Shown in pieces: positions 18,076 to 26,625 of a stretch of DNA of 64,000 nt. Both the position numbers and the translations under genes were made by a program. The notes under the pieces are model-generated. The model did not search any database. It was not told the DNA's origin and was given only the letters and a program-made list of their open reading frames with translations. Within the stretch, counting starts at the first letter, position 1. Each line of letters begins with the position of its first letter. Origin of the DNA: Microbacterium sp. No. 7. Its GTDB lineage: Bacteria > Actinomycetota > Actinomycetes > Actinomycetales > Microbacteriaceae. The stretch lies in assembly GCF_001314225.1 (NCBI RefSeq), contig NZ_CP012697.1:496001-560000 (forward strand). Direction: 5' to 3'.

Positions 18076-19100
18076 AGCCCTCCGAGCTGGCCGATGATCG
18101 TGGCGACGGCGTCGACGTTGCGGATGCCGGCCTCGCTGGCGGGGAAGTCGACGATCACGAAGCGTTCCTCGATGACGGCGGGCAGCGTCGCGGTGACGGG
18201 GTTCTCCCGGAGCAGCTCGATCTTCGACGCGGCGGAGTTCCACGCCGAGTCGACGAGCACGAGCACCGAGGGGTCGCGGTCGGCGACCTCCTCCCACGAC
18301 GTCGACGTCCAGGTGTCCTCGACGTCGCCGAAGAGGTTCGTCAGGCCGGCGGCCTCCATGATCATCGCGGGGGCGCCGATGCCGGCGCCGACATAGGGCT
18401 GGTCGCGGCCCGACGAGTACCACACGGCCGTCAGCCCGCGCGGGTCGGCGGCGAGCCCGTCGAGCAGCGCGCGCTGCTCCTCGGCGAGCGCGGCCGCGGC
18501 GTCCTCCGCGCCGACGAGGAGGCCCGCCTCGGCGAACGAGGCGAAGACGTCGTCGAAGGTGAGCGGGTTCGGCATGTATCCCGGTGCCTTGCACGCCGCC
18601 GGCGACACGTAGGTCGTGACGTCGAGGCCGTGCAGCGTCGCGCGCTCGCCGGCGCCGTCGGCGGAGAAGTTCGACTCCCAGCCGGCGAACACCAGGTCGG
18701 GCTCGAGGTCGAGCACGGCCTCCTGCGACGGGAGCTTGTCGGAGATGACCGGGATGCCCGCCGCGGCGTGCTCCAGGTCGGCGGGCACGGGCCCGTCGAG
18801 GAAGGCGCTGCCGACGATGCGGTCGCCCGCGCCGAGGGCGAGCAGCAGCTCGAGCGACGACGACTTGATCGCGACGATGCGCTCGGGCGGCGAGGCGGGC
18901 ACCGTGACGGTCGTGCCGCAGTTGTCGAGCTCGACGGGCGCGGCCGGCGCCGCGCTCCCGGTCGTGCCGGCGGACGACGCCGTGCCGGCGGGCGATGCCG
19001 CACCGGCGTCGGGGCCGGCCGAGCCGCATCCGGTGAGGACGGCGGCGAGCGCGAGGGCGGTCAGGGCGGGGGCCGCAAGGACGGTGCGGGTTCGCGACAT
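18072..19100 (-). CDS. Substrate-binding lipoprotein of the same ABC importer
   Basis: A 342-residue type III binding protein. Its lipobox is LAAVLTGCG (Cys at about residue 24), then an Ala/Ser linker and two lobes starting with LDNCGTTVTVPASPPERIVAIKSS. The segments FAGWESNFSADGAG, GYMPNPLTFDDV and WYSSGRDQPYVGAGIGAP match my memory of proteins annotated as F420-0-binding; a siderophore or cobamide ligand is the alternative. TGGAGGAGAC precedes the ATG. Its possible link to the four LLM-type enzymes nearby makes the cofactor reading attractive but unproven. Confidence 0.85.
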   Translation of the reverse strand: MSRTRTVLAAPALTALALAAVLTGCGSAGPDAGAASPAGTASSAGTTGSAAPAAPVELDNCGTTVTVPASPPERIVAIKSSSLELLLALGAGDRIVGSAFLDGPVPADLEHAAAGIPVISDKLPSQEAVLDLEPDLVFAGWESNFSADGAGERATLHGLDVTTYVSPAACKAPGYMPNPLTFDDVFASFAEAGLLVGAEDAAAALAEEQRALLDGLAADPRGLTAVWYSSGRDQPYVGAGIGAPAMIMEAAGLTNLFGDVEDTWTSTSWEEVADRDPSVLVLVDSAWNSAASKIELLRENPVTATLPAVIEERFVIVDFPASEAGIRNVDAVATIIGQLGGL

Positions 19101-19198
19101 GTCTCCTCCAGGGGGCAGCGTGAACGCGCGTGAGAAGCGCGAGGGTCTGCAGTCCGCGAGGAGGAACCGCGTGAGGCAGTCATTTCGACTACATCGGC

Positions 19199-19271
19199 AG
19201 TGTAGCGGCGCGGTTGCGAAGATCACAAATCTCGCAAAATGATTGAACTAATCACACCATAAGAATACGAT
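19199..19271. promoter_or_regulatory. Divergent promoters of the ABC importer and the first TRAP lipoprotein
   Basis: Rightward: TTGAAC (19243-19248), 17 bases, TACGAT (19266-19271). Leftward: TTGTGA and TACACT 18 bases apart (minus strand, 19228-19223 and 19204-19199). Between them an inverted pair TGATT-gaac-TAATCA could be an operator. The surrounding AT-rich island in a G+C-rich genome supports a promoter. The rest of the 230-base gap shows nothing else. Confidence 0.6.
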
Positions 19272-19330
19272 GGCGGAATGCCCGGCACAGCGACACGGGC
19301 GCGACTCAACGACGAGACGAAAGAGGCATC

Positions 19331-20632
19331 ATGCGTACTCACGGCAAGAGGTCCAGAACGGCCCTGTGCGGCGTCGGCATCGGCGTCACCGCCCTGCTGC
19401 TCGCCGGCTGCGGTGGGCAGTCGGACGGCGGCGGCAGCAGCTCCTCGGCTCCGCCCGAGGGCGGTGACACGCCCGCCGAGGGGCTTCCCTTCGGCGCCAC
19501 CAAGGAGGACTACCAGAAGGCGTTCGAGGACATCGAGCCCATCAAGCTGCGCACGCAGGTCAGCCAGGCGCAGGGTGGCTTCGCGAACGTCAGCACGGAG
19601 GCGTTCGTCGCCGCGCTCGACGAGTGGTCGGGCGGCAAGATTCAGGTCGAGATCGGGTACGCGAACGCGTTCGTCCCGGACGCGACGCAGTGGGACGACG
19701 CGCTCGCCGACGGCCGGCTCGACATCGGGTACTTCATCACGTCGTACGAGCCCGACATCTTCCCGCTCGCCAACTCCGTGAGCGACGCGACCCAGCTCGA
19801 CCCGACCTCGCCGACCTCGACGCTCATCGGTGCGTCGTGGGCCAGCGAGATCCTGCTCGGCGACGAGCAGTTCATCGACGAGGTCAAGGACGAGGGCATC
19901 CAATACCTCCTCCCGGGCGTTCCCGCCGTGAACTTCACCGCGCTGCTCTGCGCGAACCCGGCCGACGGCGACCCCGGGTTCGACGGGCGCGTCGCGTCGG
20001 TCAGCGGCACCGGCAAGACCGCGGCCGCCGAGGCGCTCGGCATGGCGCCCGTCGCGATGCCGTTCACGGAGCAGTACGAGGCGCTCGAGCGCGGGGCGAT
20101 CAACTGCGCGGTCACGAGCATCGTCGCCGCCGACGCGGGCGGGCTCGTGCCGCTCGTGCCGAACATCTACGTGTCCGACCAGACGTCGATCTCGTTCCCG
20201 CTCTACTCGCTGGGCGTGAACGTCGACCGGTGGGAGTCGCTGCCGCTCGTCGCGCAGCAGCTCATCTTCGACAAGCTCGACGAGATCATGAAGAACGAGA
20301 CGATCGCCAACTACGCGCGCATCCAGCCTTCGTTCGACCTCGCCTCGACGAGCGGCGGCGGCGTCTTCCAGCTCGGCCCGGCCGCCGTCACGGCCGTCGA
20401 CGAGGCGAACGAGAAGCTCTACGCGGGCATCGAGAGCGCCGGCTTCGACTTCCAGTCGTACCGCGACGCCTCCGCCAAGTGGACCGGCATCGTCGACGAC
20501 GACCTCGGCCTGGGCACCGACCAGGACTTCGGCGAATGGGTGCGCGCGGGCGAGTTCGAGGCGTGGGACCTGCAGGGCTGGTCCGACCGGATGTTCGACG
20601 AGGTCCTGCTCGCCCACCGTCCGGGATCGTGA
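19331..20632 (+). CDS. dctP: TRAP-type (DctP-like) solute-binding lipoprotein 1
   Basis: A 433-residue secreted lipoprotein: basic start, hydrophobic helix, lipobox LLLAGCGG (Cys near 27), Gly/Ser linker, then a DctP fold. The segments VSGTGKTAAAEALGMAPVAMPFTEQYEALERGAINCAV and IVAADAGGLVPLVPNIYVS are typical, with the ligand-clamping region near 220. DctP proteins carry organic acids to a DctQM membrane pair, but no such genes are in the window. It shares long matches with the lipoprotein encoded at 51.6-52.9 kb. It opens the catabolic island and likely captures its substrate or a relative. Confidence 0.85.
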   Translation: MRTHGKRSRTALCGVGIGVTALLLAGCGGQSDGGGSSSSAPPEGGDTPAEGLPFGATKEDYQKAFEDIEPIKLRTQVSQAQGGFANVSTEAFVAALDEWSGGKIQVEIGYANAFVPDATQWDDALADGRLDIGYFITSYEPDIFPLANSVSDATQLDPTSPTSTLIGASWASEILLGDEQFIDEVKDEGIQYLLPGVPAVNFTALLCANPADGDPGFDGRVASVSGTGKTAAAEALGMAPVAMPFTEQYEALERGAINCAVTSIVAADAGGLVPLVPNIYVSDQTSISFPLYSLGVNVDRWESLPLVAQQLIFDKLDEIMKNETIANYARIQPSFDLASTSGGGVFQLGPAAVTAVDEANEKLYAGIESAGFDFQSYRDASAKWTGIVDDDLGLGTDQDFGEWVRAGEFEAWDLQGWSDRMFDEVLLAHRPGS

Positions 20633-20671
20633 TGCCCGCAGCATCCGCGCGCACGCGGTCGGGATAGCGCG

Positions 20672-20715
20672 CCGCGCCGCCTCCGGGTCACGACGACGGC
20701 CCGGAGGCGGCGCGG
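20672..20715 (+). terminator. Hairpin terminator after the first TRAP lipoprotein gene
   Basis: A perfect 16-base stem (20672-20687, CCGCGCCGCCTCCGGG, with 20700-20715) and a 12-base loop, 40 bases after the stop. No U-tract follows, as is usual in high-G+C actinobacteria. It would limit read-through into the LLM-type oxidoreductase gene. Confidence 0.75.
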
Positions 20716-20740
20716 TCCGCCGAGGAGAGGAGGACCACCG

Positions 20741-21820
20741 ATGACGCCACCGAGCCTGGGCATCGCCCTGCGGCGGGGCCCCGTCGGCCAGCTCGTGCAG
20801 CAGGCGCGGTCGCTGCACGACGCGGGCCTCGACACGCTGTGGATCGCCGACCACATCACCGGCTTCCCCGTGGACGCGCCGGTGTTCGAGCCGTTCACGG
20901 CGCTCGCGGCGCTGAGCGGCGCGGTGCCGGGCCGGCAGCTCGGCGTCGCCGTCACCGACGCCTTCCGGCGCAACCCCGCCGTGCTCGCCCAGCAGGCGAT
21001 GACGGTGCAGGCGATGACCGGCGCCCCGCTGCTGCTGGGCATCGGCAGCGGCGAGGCGATGAACCTCGCTCCGTACGGCATCGCGCGCGAGCGCCCGCTC
21101 GCGCGGCTGCGCGACACCGTGCGGGCGCTGCGGGCGCTCGGCACGTCGTCGATCGACCGGCCCGTCACGCTCGACGGCGAGGGCGTGCGGCTGCGCGACG
21201 CCTACCTCCAGCAGCCCGCCGGCGCGCGTCCGCCGCAGATCCTCCTGGGCACGAACGGGCCGCGCGGAAAGCGCCTCGTCGGCGAGATCGCCGACGGCTG
21301 GCTGCCGATCATGCTCACGCCCGAGCTCCTGCGGGAGGACGTCGCCGGCATCCGCCGGGCGGCCGAGACGGCCGGACGCGACCCGGCTGGCATCCGGGTC
21401 GTCTATCACGCGTATCTGGCGGTCGCCGACGATCGCGCGGCGGGGCTGCGGATGGTCGCCGGCGGGCTCACGTCGGTGCTGCTCGGCTTTCCGCATCTCG
21501 CGGAGCGCCTGGGCGCCGCCGTCTCGCGCGACTTCGACTGGGGCTTGCTCGAGGTCACGTCCGACGTCGCGCGCCGCATCGACGACGCGGCGGCGCGGAT
21601 CCCCGACGAGGTCGTGCGCCGCGTGGCCGTGTACGGCTCCCCCTCCGAGTGCGCGGAGACGATCGCGGAGTATGCCGATGCCGGGGCCACCGACATCATC
21701 TTCCGCACGGTGAACCCGCTCGACGAGCTCACCGACGCGCTGCGGGCCGTGGCCCGCGCCGTGCGCGGCGCCTCCGGCGGCACGCGTGCGGAGGGACCGA
21801 GTCGAGAGGGAAGAGGATGA
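20741..21820 (+). CDS. LLM-class flavin/F420-dependent oxidoreductase 1
   Basis: A 359-residue TIM-barrel protein of the luciferase-like superfamily. SLHDAGLDTLWIADHITGFP near residue 25, RQLGVAVTDAFRRNPAVLAQQAMTVQAMTGAPLLLGIGSGEAMN (split about 60-105) and ILLGTNGPRGKRLVGEIADGWLPIM fit the F420-dependent branch, including the FMN/F420 phosphate region. The expected reaction is hydride transfer to or from a keto, enone or hydroxyl substrate. AGGAGG precedes the ATG. It overlaps the aldehyde dehydrogenase gene by ATGA, so the pair may oxidise an alcohol through an aldehyde to an acid. Confidence 0.85.
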   Translation: MTPPSLGIALRRGPVGQLVQQARSLHDAGLDTLWIADHITGFPVDAPVFEPFTALAALSGAVPGRQLGVAVTDAFRRNPAVLAQQAMTVQAMTGAPLLLGIGSGEAMNLAPYGIARERPLARLRDTVRALRALGTSSIDRPVTLDGEGVRLRDAYLQQPAGARPPQILLGTNGPRGKRLVGEIADGWLPIMLTPELLREDVAGIRRAAETAGRDPAGIRVVYHAYLAVADDRAAGLRMVAGGLTSVLLGFPHLAERLGAAVSRDFDWGLLEVTSDVARRIDDAAARIPDEVVRRVAVYGSPSECAETIAEYADAGATDIIFRTVNPLDELTDALRAVARAVRGASGGTRAEGPSREGRG

Positions 21821-23253
21821 CGATGCGCGCGACCGACGAGACGCCCTGGCTGCAGGATTCCTTCGACGGCCGGTATTCCGGCGGCCGCTGGCAGAGCGCG
21901 AGCGGCACCGCCCACGTCGTCGTCGATCCCCGCACGGCGCGGGCCGTCGCCACGGTGCGCGCCGTGAGCCCGGAGGAGGTCGACGACGCCGTCGCCGCCG
22001 CCGTGGCCGCGCTGCCCGGCTGGTCGGCCACGGCGTGGGAGGAGCGCGCCGGCGCGCTGGCGTCGTTCCAGCGTGCGCTGGAGGCGCGCGCCGAGCGGAT
22101 CGTCGCCGCGATCACGCTCGAGCTCGGCGCGCCCGAGAAGATCGCGCGCGCGATCCACGCCGGGCTCCCTGTCGCGGTGACCGCCGCGACGATCGAGGCC
22201 GCGGCGGCGCTGGCGCACCCCGAGGAGGTGGGCAACAGCCTGATCATCCGGGAGCCGGTGGGCGTCGTCGCCGCGATCACGCCGTGGAACTATCCCGTGC
22301 ACCAGGCGGTCGCCAAGATCGCGCCCGCCATCGTGGCGGGCTGCACCGTCGTGCACAAGCCGTCGGAGCTCACACCACTGTCGGCACGGCTCATCGCCGA
22401 GGCCGTCGACGCGTCGGACATCCCCGCGGGCGTCTACAACCTCGTCGTGGGGGCGGGCGAGGTCGGCTCGCACCTCGTGCGCCATCCCGACGTCGACATG
22501 GTCTCGTTCACCGGGTCGACGCGCGTCGGACGCGACGTGGGCGCGGCGGCCGGGCGGGCCGTCAAGCGCGTGGCCCTCGAGCTCGGCGGCAAGTCGGCGA
22601 GCATCGTGCTCGACGACGTCGACGACGAGCTGCTGCGCACCGCGGTCAAGGTCACGATGGCCAACTGCTTCCTCAACTCGGGGCAGACGTGCACGGCGTG
22701 GACGAGGCTGCTCGTGCCGGCGCATCGCCTCGGCACGGTCGAGGCGGCCGTCGCGGAGTTCGCCGTGCGGCACCGCGCGGGCGAGACGCTCGGTCCGCTC
22801 GTGTCGGAGCGGCAGCGCGAGCGCGTGCTCGGCCTGCTGCGCGAGGCGGTCCGCGACGGCGCGCGCGTGCTCGTCGGCGGGCCCGATGCCGAGGTGCCCG
22901 CCGAGGGCTTCCACGTCGCGCCCACCGTGCTCGCCGATGTCGCCCCCGACGCGACGATCGCTCGCGAGGAGGTCTTCGGACCCGTGCTGTGCGTCATCGC
23001 CTGCGCCGACGAGGAGGATGCCGTGCGCATCGCCAACGGCACCGACTACGGCCTGGCGGGCGGGGTGTGGAGCGCGAGCCGGGAGCACGCCCTCGCCGTC
23101 GCCCGCCGGATCCGGGCGGGCCAGATCGACATCAACGGCGCCGCCTTCAACCCCCGCGCCCCGTTCGGCGGCGTCAAGGCGTCGGGCGTCGGGCGCGAGC
23201 TGGGCGCGCACGGCATCGCGGAGTTCCTCGAGCCCAAGGCCGTGCAGCTCTGA
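21817..23253 (+). CDS. NAD(P)-dependent aldehyde dehydrogenase
   Basis: A 478-residue class I/II ALDH. ITPWNYPVHQAVAKIAPAIVAGCTVVHKPSE carries the cofactor loop (given here in parts), FTGSTRVG and LELGGKSA hold the general base Glu near 255, and NSGQTCTAW holds the catalytic Cys292. EEVFGPVLCV and the C-terminal PFGGVKASGVGRELG are also present. It oxidises an aldehyde to a free acid, the substrate for the CoA ligase encoded later in the island. The start sits in an ATGA overlap with the oxidoreductase gene. A strong hairpin follows. Confidence 0.93.
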   Translation: MTMRATDETPWLQDSFDGRYSGGRWQSASGTAHVVVDPRTARAVATVRAVSPEEVDDAVAAAVAALPGWSATAWEERAGALASFQRALEARAERIVAAITLELGAPEKIARAIHAGLPVAVTAATIEAAAALAHPEEVGNSLIIREPVGVVAAITPWNYPVHQAVAKIAPAIVAGCTVVHKPSELTPLSARLIAEAVDASDIPAGVYNLVVGAGEVGSHLVRHPDVDMVSFTGSTRVGRDVGAAAGRAVKRVALELGGKSASIVLDDVDDELLRTAVKVTMANCFLNSGQTCTAWTRLLVPAHRLGTVEAAVAEFAVRHRAGETLGPLVSERQRERVLGLLREAVRDGARVLVGGPDAEVPAEGFHVAPTVLADVAPDATIAREEVFGPVLCVIACADEEDAVRIANGTDYGLAGGVWSASREHALAVARRIRAGQIDINGAAFNPRAPFGGVKASGVGRELGAHGIAEFLEPKAVQL

Positions 23254-23270
23254 GCACGTTCCGGAGACGG

Positions 23271-23309
23271 CGATGCGGCCGGCCCCGTGATCGGGGACCG
23301 GCCGCATCG
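23271..23309. terminator. Bidirectional hairpin terminator between convergent genes
   Basis: CGATGCGGCCGG and CCGGCCGCATCG pair perfectly, and the inner CCCC/GGGG extends the stem. It lies midway in an 81-base gap where the aldehyde dehydrogenase and SDR genes meet tail to tail, so it can end both transcripts. Confidence 0.82.
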
Positions 23310-23334
23310 TTCCGGCGATCGTCTCGATCGCGGC

Positions 23335-24096
23335 CTACTTCGGCGCCAGTCGCACGGCGCCGTCGAGGCGGATCGTCTCGCCGTTGAGCATCGGGTTCTC
23401 GACGATGTGCTCGAAGAGCGCGGCGTACTCGTCCGACCGGCCGAGACGGGCCGGATGCGGCGTCGCGGCGCCGAGCGAGTCCTGCACGTCCTGGGGGAGT
23501 CCCGCCATCATGGGCGTCTCGAACAGGCCCGGCGCGATCGTGACGACGCGGATGAGGCTGCGCGCGAGCTCGCGGGCCGCGGGCAGCGTGAACCCCACGA
23601 CGCCCGCCTTCGACGAGCCGTACGCGATCTGACCGATCTGGCCCTCGTAGGCGGCGACCGACGCGGTGTTCACGATGACGCCGCGCTCGCCGTCGATCGG
23701 CTCGGTCTCGGCGATCCTGGCCGCCGCCTGCGCGGCGACGTTGACCGTGCCGCCCAGGTTGATGCTGATGACCCGCATGTAGGCCTCCAGCGACAGCGGG
23801 CCGTCGCGACCCACGAGCTTGCCGGGCGTCGCGACGCCGGCGCAGTTCGCCACGATGCGCAGCGGACCGTCCTCCGACGCCGCGGCCACGGCTGCGGCGA
23901 CGTCGTCGACGCTCGTGACGTCGCCGGGCACGAAGCGGGCGTTCTCGCCGAGGTCGCGGGCGACCTGCTCGCCGGGCGACGACGCCAGGTCGAGCAGGAA
24001 GACCCGCGCGCCGCGCGCGAGCAGACGGCGCGCGGTCGCGAGGCCGAGCCCGGAGGCCCCGCCGGTGATGAGGGCGTGGGCGCCTTCGATTCGCAT
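23335..24096 (-). CDS. SDR, 3-hydroxyacyl-CoA dehydrogenase type 2-like (HSD10 family)
   Basis: A 253-residue short-chain dehydrogenase. Cofactor motif TGGASGLGLATARRL at 12-26, NCAG at about 90, and catalytic Ser with YGSSKAG (Tyr-x3-Lys) near 155. The stretches IAPGLFETPMMAGLP and FEHIVENPMLNGETIRLDG are typical of HSD10-like 3-hydroxyacyl-CoA dehydrogenases, which oxidise 3-hydroxyacyl-CoA with NAD+. It is followed in the same direction by, and probably co-transcribed with, the thiolase, crotonase and SDR genes encoded upstream on this strand, giving a beta-oxidation-like operon. Confidence 0.9.
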   Translation of the reverse strand: MRIEGAHALITGGASGLGLATARRLLARGARVFLLDLASSPGEQVARDLGENARFVPGDVTSVDDVAAAVAAASEDGPLRIVANCAGVATPGKLVGRDGPLSLEAYMRVISINLGGTVNVAAQAAARIAETEPIDGERGVIVNTASVAAYEGQIGQIAYGSSKAGVVGFTLPAARELARSLIRVVTIAPGLFETPMMAGLPQDVQDSLGAATPHPARLGRSDEYAALFEHIVENPMLNGETIRLDGAVRLAPK

Positions 24097-24130
24097 GTTT
24101 CTCCTTCGGATCGAGCCGTCGTGCGGCGGG

Positions 24131-25324
24131 TCAGAGTCGTTCGATGATCGTGGCGTTGGCCATGCCGCCGCCCTCGCACATGGTCTGCAGGCCGTAGCGG
24201 CCTCCGGTCGCCTCGAGGTGCGCCAGCAGCGTGCCCAGCAGTCGCGTGCCCGACGAGCCGAGCGCGTGGCCCAGCGCGATCGCGCCGCCCCACGGGTTGA
24301 GCCTCTCGGGGTCGGCGCCGAGCTCCTCGGCCCACGCGAGCGGCACGGAGGCGAACGCCTCGTTGACCTCGTACGCGTCGAGGTCGTCCATGCGGAGCCC
24401 CGACCGTTCCAGGATCCGCCGTGTGGCGGGGATCGGGCCCGTCAGCATGTAGAGCGGGTCGTCGCCGACGACCGCGAAGGAGTGGAAGCGCGCCCGCGGC
24501 GTGAGCCCGAGCGCGTTCGCGCGCTCCTCGCTCATGATGAGCACGGCCGAGGCGCCGTCGGTGAGGGGAGAGGAGTTGCCGGGCGTGATGTTCCAGCCGA
24601 CCTGCGGGAAGCGCCGGGCGATCGCCTCGTCGCGGAACGACGCGGGCAGGCCCGCGAGCTTCTCGACGGTCGTGCCGGCGCGCACGGTCTCGTCGACGGT
24701 GTGCACGACCGTCTGCCCGTCGGCGGTCTCCACCGAGATCGGCACGGTGGTCGAGTCGAAGAGGCCGGCCTCCAGCGCGGCGGCCGCGCGGGCGTGCGAC
24801 AGCGCGGCGAACTCGTCGAGCCGGGCGCGGTCGTAGCCCCACTTCGCGGCGATGAGCTCGGCGGCGACGCCCTGGTTCACCAGGCCCTCGGGATAGCGGG
24901 CGTGGATGCGCGGCGAGTTCGGCGTGCCGCCCGCGGTGGACGAGCCCATCGGCACGCGGCTCATCGACTCCACGCCGCCCGCGATGACGATGTCGTAGGC
25001 GCCCGCGATCACGCCCTGCGCGGCGAAGTGCGCGGCCTGCTGGCTCGAGCCGCACTGGCGGTCGATCGTGACGCCGGGCACCGACTCGTCGAGGCCCGCG
25101 GCGAGCACGACGTTGCGGGCGAGGTTCGTGCTCTGGTCGCCGACCTGGCCGACCGCGCCCATGATCACATCGTCGATCTGATCGGGCTCGAGCCCGTTGC
25201 GCTCCCGGAGCGCCGCGACGACGTGCGCGCCGAGGTCGACCGGATGGATGCCCGACAGGGCGCCCCCGGGCTTGCCCCGTCCTGACGCGATGCGGACGGC
25301 ATCGACGATGACTGCGTTGACCAT
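24131..25324 (-). CDS. Thiolase (acetyl-CoA C-acyltransferase)
   Basis: A 397-residue thiolase that cleaves 3-ketoacyl-CoA. The nucleophile Cys91 is in TIDRQCGSSQQAAHFA. GGVESMSRVPM follows near 120, GGAIALGHALGSSGTR carries the catalytic His near 353, and CEGGGMANATII holds the second Cys near 382. Length and order are normal. It is the only thiolase in the window, so all side chains processed by the island may pass through it. It lies between the SDR and crotonase genes of the same strand. Confidence 0.95.
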   Translation of the reverse strand: MVNAVIVDAVRIASGRGKPGGALSGIHPVDLGAHVVAALRERNGLEPDQIDDVIMGAVGQVGDQSTNLARNVVLAAGLDESVPGVTIDRQCGSSQQAAHFAAQGVIAGAYDIVIAGGVESMSRVPMGSSTAGGTPNSPRIHARYPEGLVNQGVAAELIAAKWGYDRARLDEFAALSHARAAAALEAGLFDSTTVPISVETADGQTVVHTVDETVRAGTTVEKLAGLPASFRDEAIARRFPQVGWNITPGNSSPLTDGASAVLIMSEERANALGLTPRARFHSFAVVGDDPLYMLTGPIPATRRILERSGLRMDDLDAYEVNEAFASVPLAWAEELGADPERLNPWGGAIALGHALGSSGTRLLGTLLAHLEATGGRYGLQTMCEGGGMANATIIERL

Positions 25325-25360
25325 TTCTCTCCTTCTTCGGATGCACGCGGTGCGCGTGCG

Positions 25361-26134
25361 TCAGCTCGTGCGGGCGCGGGACCGCTCCAGGAACGCTCGC
25401 ATGCGTGCGCGGGTGTCGTCCAGGGCGATCTGGTCGGCGAGCCCGCGGACCTCCGCGGCGAGGTGCTCCTCGTATCCGGGGTGGTCGGCGCGCAGGAGCG
25501 CGACCGTGCGCGCCTGCGCCTGGGCCGGCCCCGCCGCGAGACGCCCCGCGAGGGCGTCGACCGCGGCGTCGAGCTCGTCGGGCGCGGCCACCGTGGTGAC
25601 GAGACCCCAGTCGCGCGCCTCCTCGGCGCTCAGCACGCGGCCCGTGAGGGCGAGCTCGATCGCGCGGCGCTCCCCGACGACGCGCGGCAGCAGCCGGCTG
25701 ACGCCGCAGTCGGGAGTGAGCCCGACTCCGGCGTACGCGCTGAGGAAGACGGCCGCGCTCGACGCGACCACGACGTCGGCGTTGAGCACGAGGGCGAGGC
25801 CGGCGCCCGCCGCCGCACCCTGCACGCGGGCGACCACCAGGTGCGGCGCGTCGCGCAGCGCCGGGAGCACGTCGTGCATCGTGGACGCCAGCCGCGTGAG
25901 GTACGCGCCGGGGTCGGGCGCCGTCGACACCGCGGCGACGTCGCCGCCCGCGCAGAACAGCGCGCCGTCGGACTGCAGCACGACCACGAGCGGCTCCTCG
26001 ATCAGGAGCAGCTCGCGGACGGCGGCGGCGAACGCCTCGGCCAGGGGCTGGTCGAGCGCGTTGCCGACGTCACCGCGGCGCAGGGTCAGGTGCGCGATGC
26101 GGCCGTCGCGCTCGAGGGTTGCGAGCTCGGGCAT
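25361..26134 (-). CDS. Enoyl-CoA hydratase/isomerase, PaaG-like
   Basis: A 257-residue crotonase. The two glutamates of a true hydratase are missing: the first is replaced in GAAAGAGLALVLNADV, and the PE motif reads LSAYAGVGLTPDCG. That pattern, with an Asp in PDCG followed by LLPRVVG, is that of PaaG-type isomerases, which shift double bonds or open epoxides of CoA thioesters. An isomerase role is therefore more likely than hydration. The oxyanion-hole segment GALFCAGGDVAAV is intact. It lies directly upstream of the thiolase gene, same strand. Confidence 0.85.
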   Translation of the reverse strand: MPELATLERDGRIAHLTLRRGDVGNALDQPLAEAFAAAVRELLLIEEPLVVVLQSDGALFCAGGDVAAVSTAPDPGAYLTRLASTMHDVLPALRDAPHLVVARVQGAAAGAGLALVLNADVVVASSAAVFLSAYAGVGLTPDCGVSRLLPRVVGERRAIELALTGRVLSAEEARDWGLVTTVAAPDELDAAVDALAGRLAAGPAQAQARTVALLRADHPGYEEHLAAEVRGLADQIALDDTRARMRAFLERSRARTS

Positions 26135-26159
26135 GGTGTGCTCCTCTGGTCAGGACGCG

Positions 26160-26243
26160 CGGGCGAGCGATCGCGGCGACCTCGCGCATGAGCGCGATGA
26201 ACTCCTCGGCCTCGGGCGTCGGCAGCAGTCGGTCGGCGGGCAT
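26160..26243 (-). pseudogene. N-terminal remnant of an acyl-CoA dehydrogenase gene
   Basis: Starting at an ATG, the minus strand reads MPADRLLPTPEAEEFIALMREVA. This is the usual opening of a family of actinobacterial acyl-CoA dehydrogenases (LLPTxEAxDLIALxREIA). After about 25 residues the similarity stops and the frame runs into the start of the crotonase gene; the remaining ~360 residues are absent. It sits exactly where an acyl-CoA dehydrogenase would complete this beta-oxidation operon. The match is from memory of the family. Confidence 0.55.
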
Positions 26244-26249
26244 CTCGGC

Positions 26250-26591
26250 TCAAGAGGTCACGCGTTCGCCGACGGCGCGGTAGAGGAAGCCCTCGGGGCG
26301 CCGCTCCCGACTCGTGTCGAGGGCGTCGCTGAGCGCGATCGAGCCGTCGGCCATCGCGGCGTTCAGCGCGTCGAGCGCCGCGGCCGGGTCGCCGTCGAGC
26401 TCGTAGACGACCATGTAGCCGAACGGGGCGCGCGCGTTGCGCGGATGGTCGTCGAGGCGGTAGCGCTGCGCCGACGCGAAGCCGGGCACCGCGAGCACGT
26501 CGGGGATGTGGGTCTCGTCGTACCACTCGTTGTACTCGTCTTCGCGCCCTTCCACGGCGTTGGACCGGAGGACGAAGAGGGAACGGGTCAT
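26250..26591 (-). CDS. Dimeric alpha/beta-barrel (EthD/DUF4286-like) protein
   Basis: A 113-residue ferredoxin-like-fold protein. The central EYNEWYDETHIPDVLAVPGF motif (about 17-36) is diagnostic of small proteins found beside catabolic oxidoreductases, some of which bind or cyclise ring compounds. Catalytic function is unproven for the family. It ends seven bases before the acyl-CoA dehydrogenase remnant, so it belonged to the same operon. The ATG has GGAAGAGATC upstream. Confidence 0.8.
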   Translation of the reverse strand: MTRSLFVLRSNAVEGREDEYNEWYDETHIPDVLAVPGFASAQRYRLDDHPRNARAPFGYMVVYELDGDPAAALDALNAAMADGSIALSDALDTSRERRPEGFLYRAVGERVTS

Positions 26592-26625
26592 GGTGATCTC
26601 TTCCTGTCGAGGGGAATCGTGGGGA

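Noticed and set aside
19331..20632. The first TRAP lipoprotein as an ABC-type binder
   Set aside because: Its motif order is that of DctP proteins and it closely matches the second copy; no ATPase gene adjoins it.
26070..26243. A functional 57-residue gene in the remnant region
   Set aside because: Only the first ~25 residues resemble a protein family; the rest is a shifted frame through the crotonase ribosome site and coding start.
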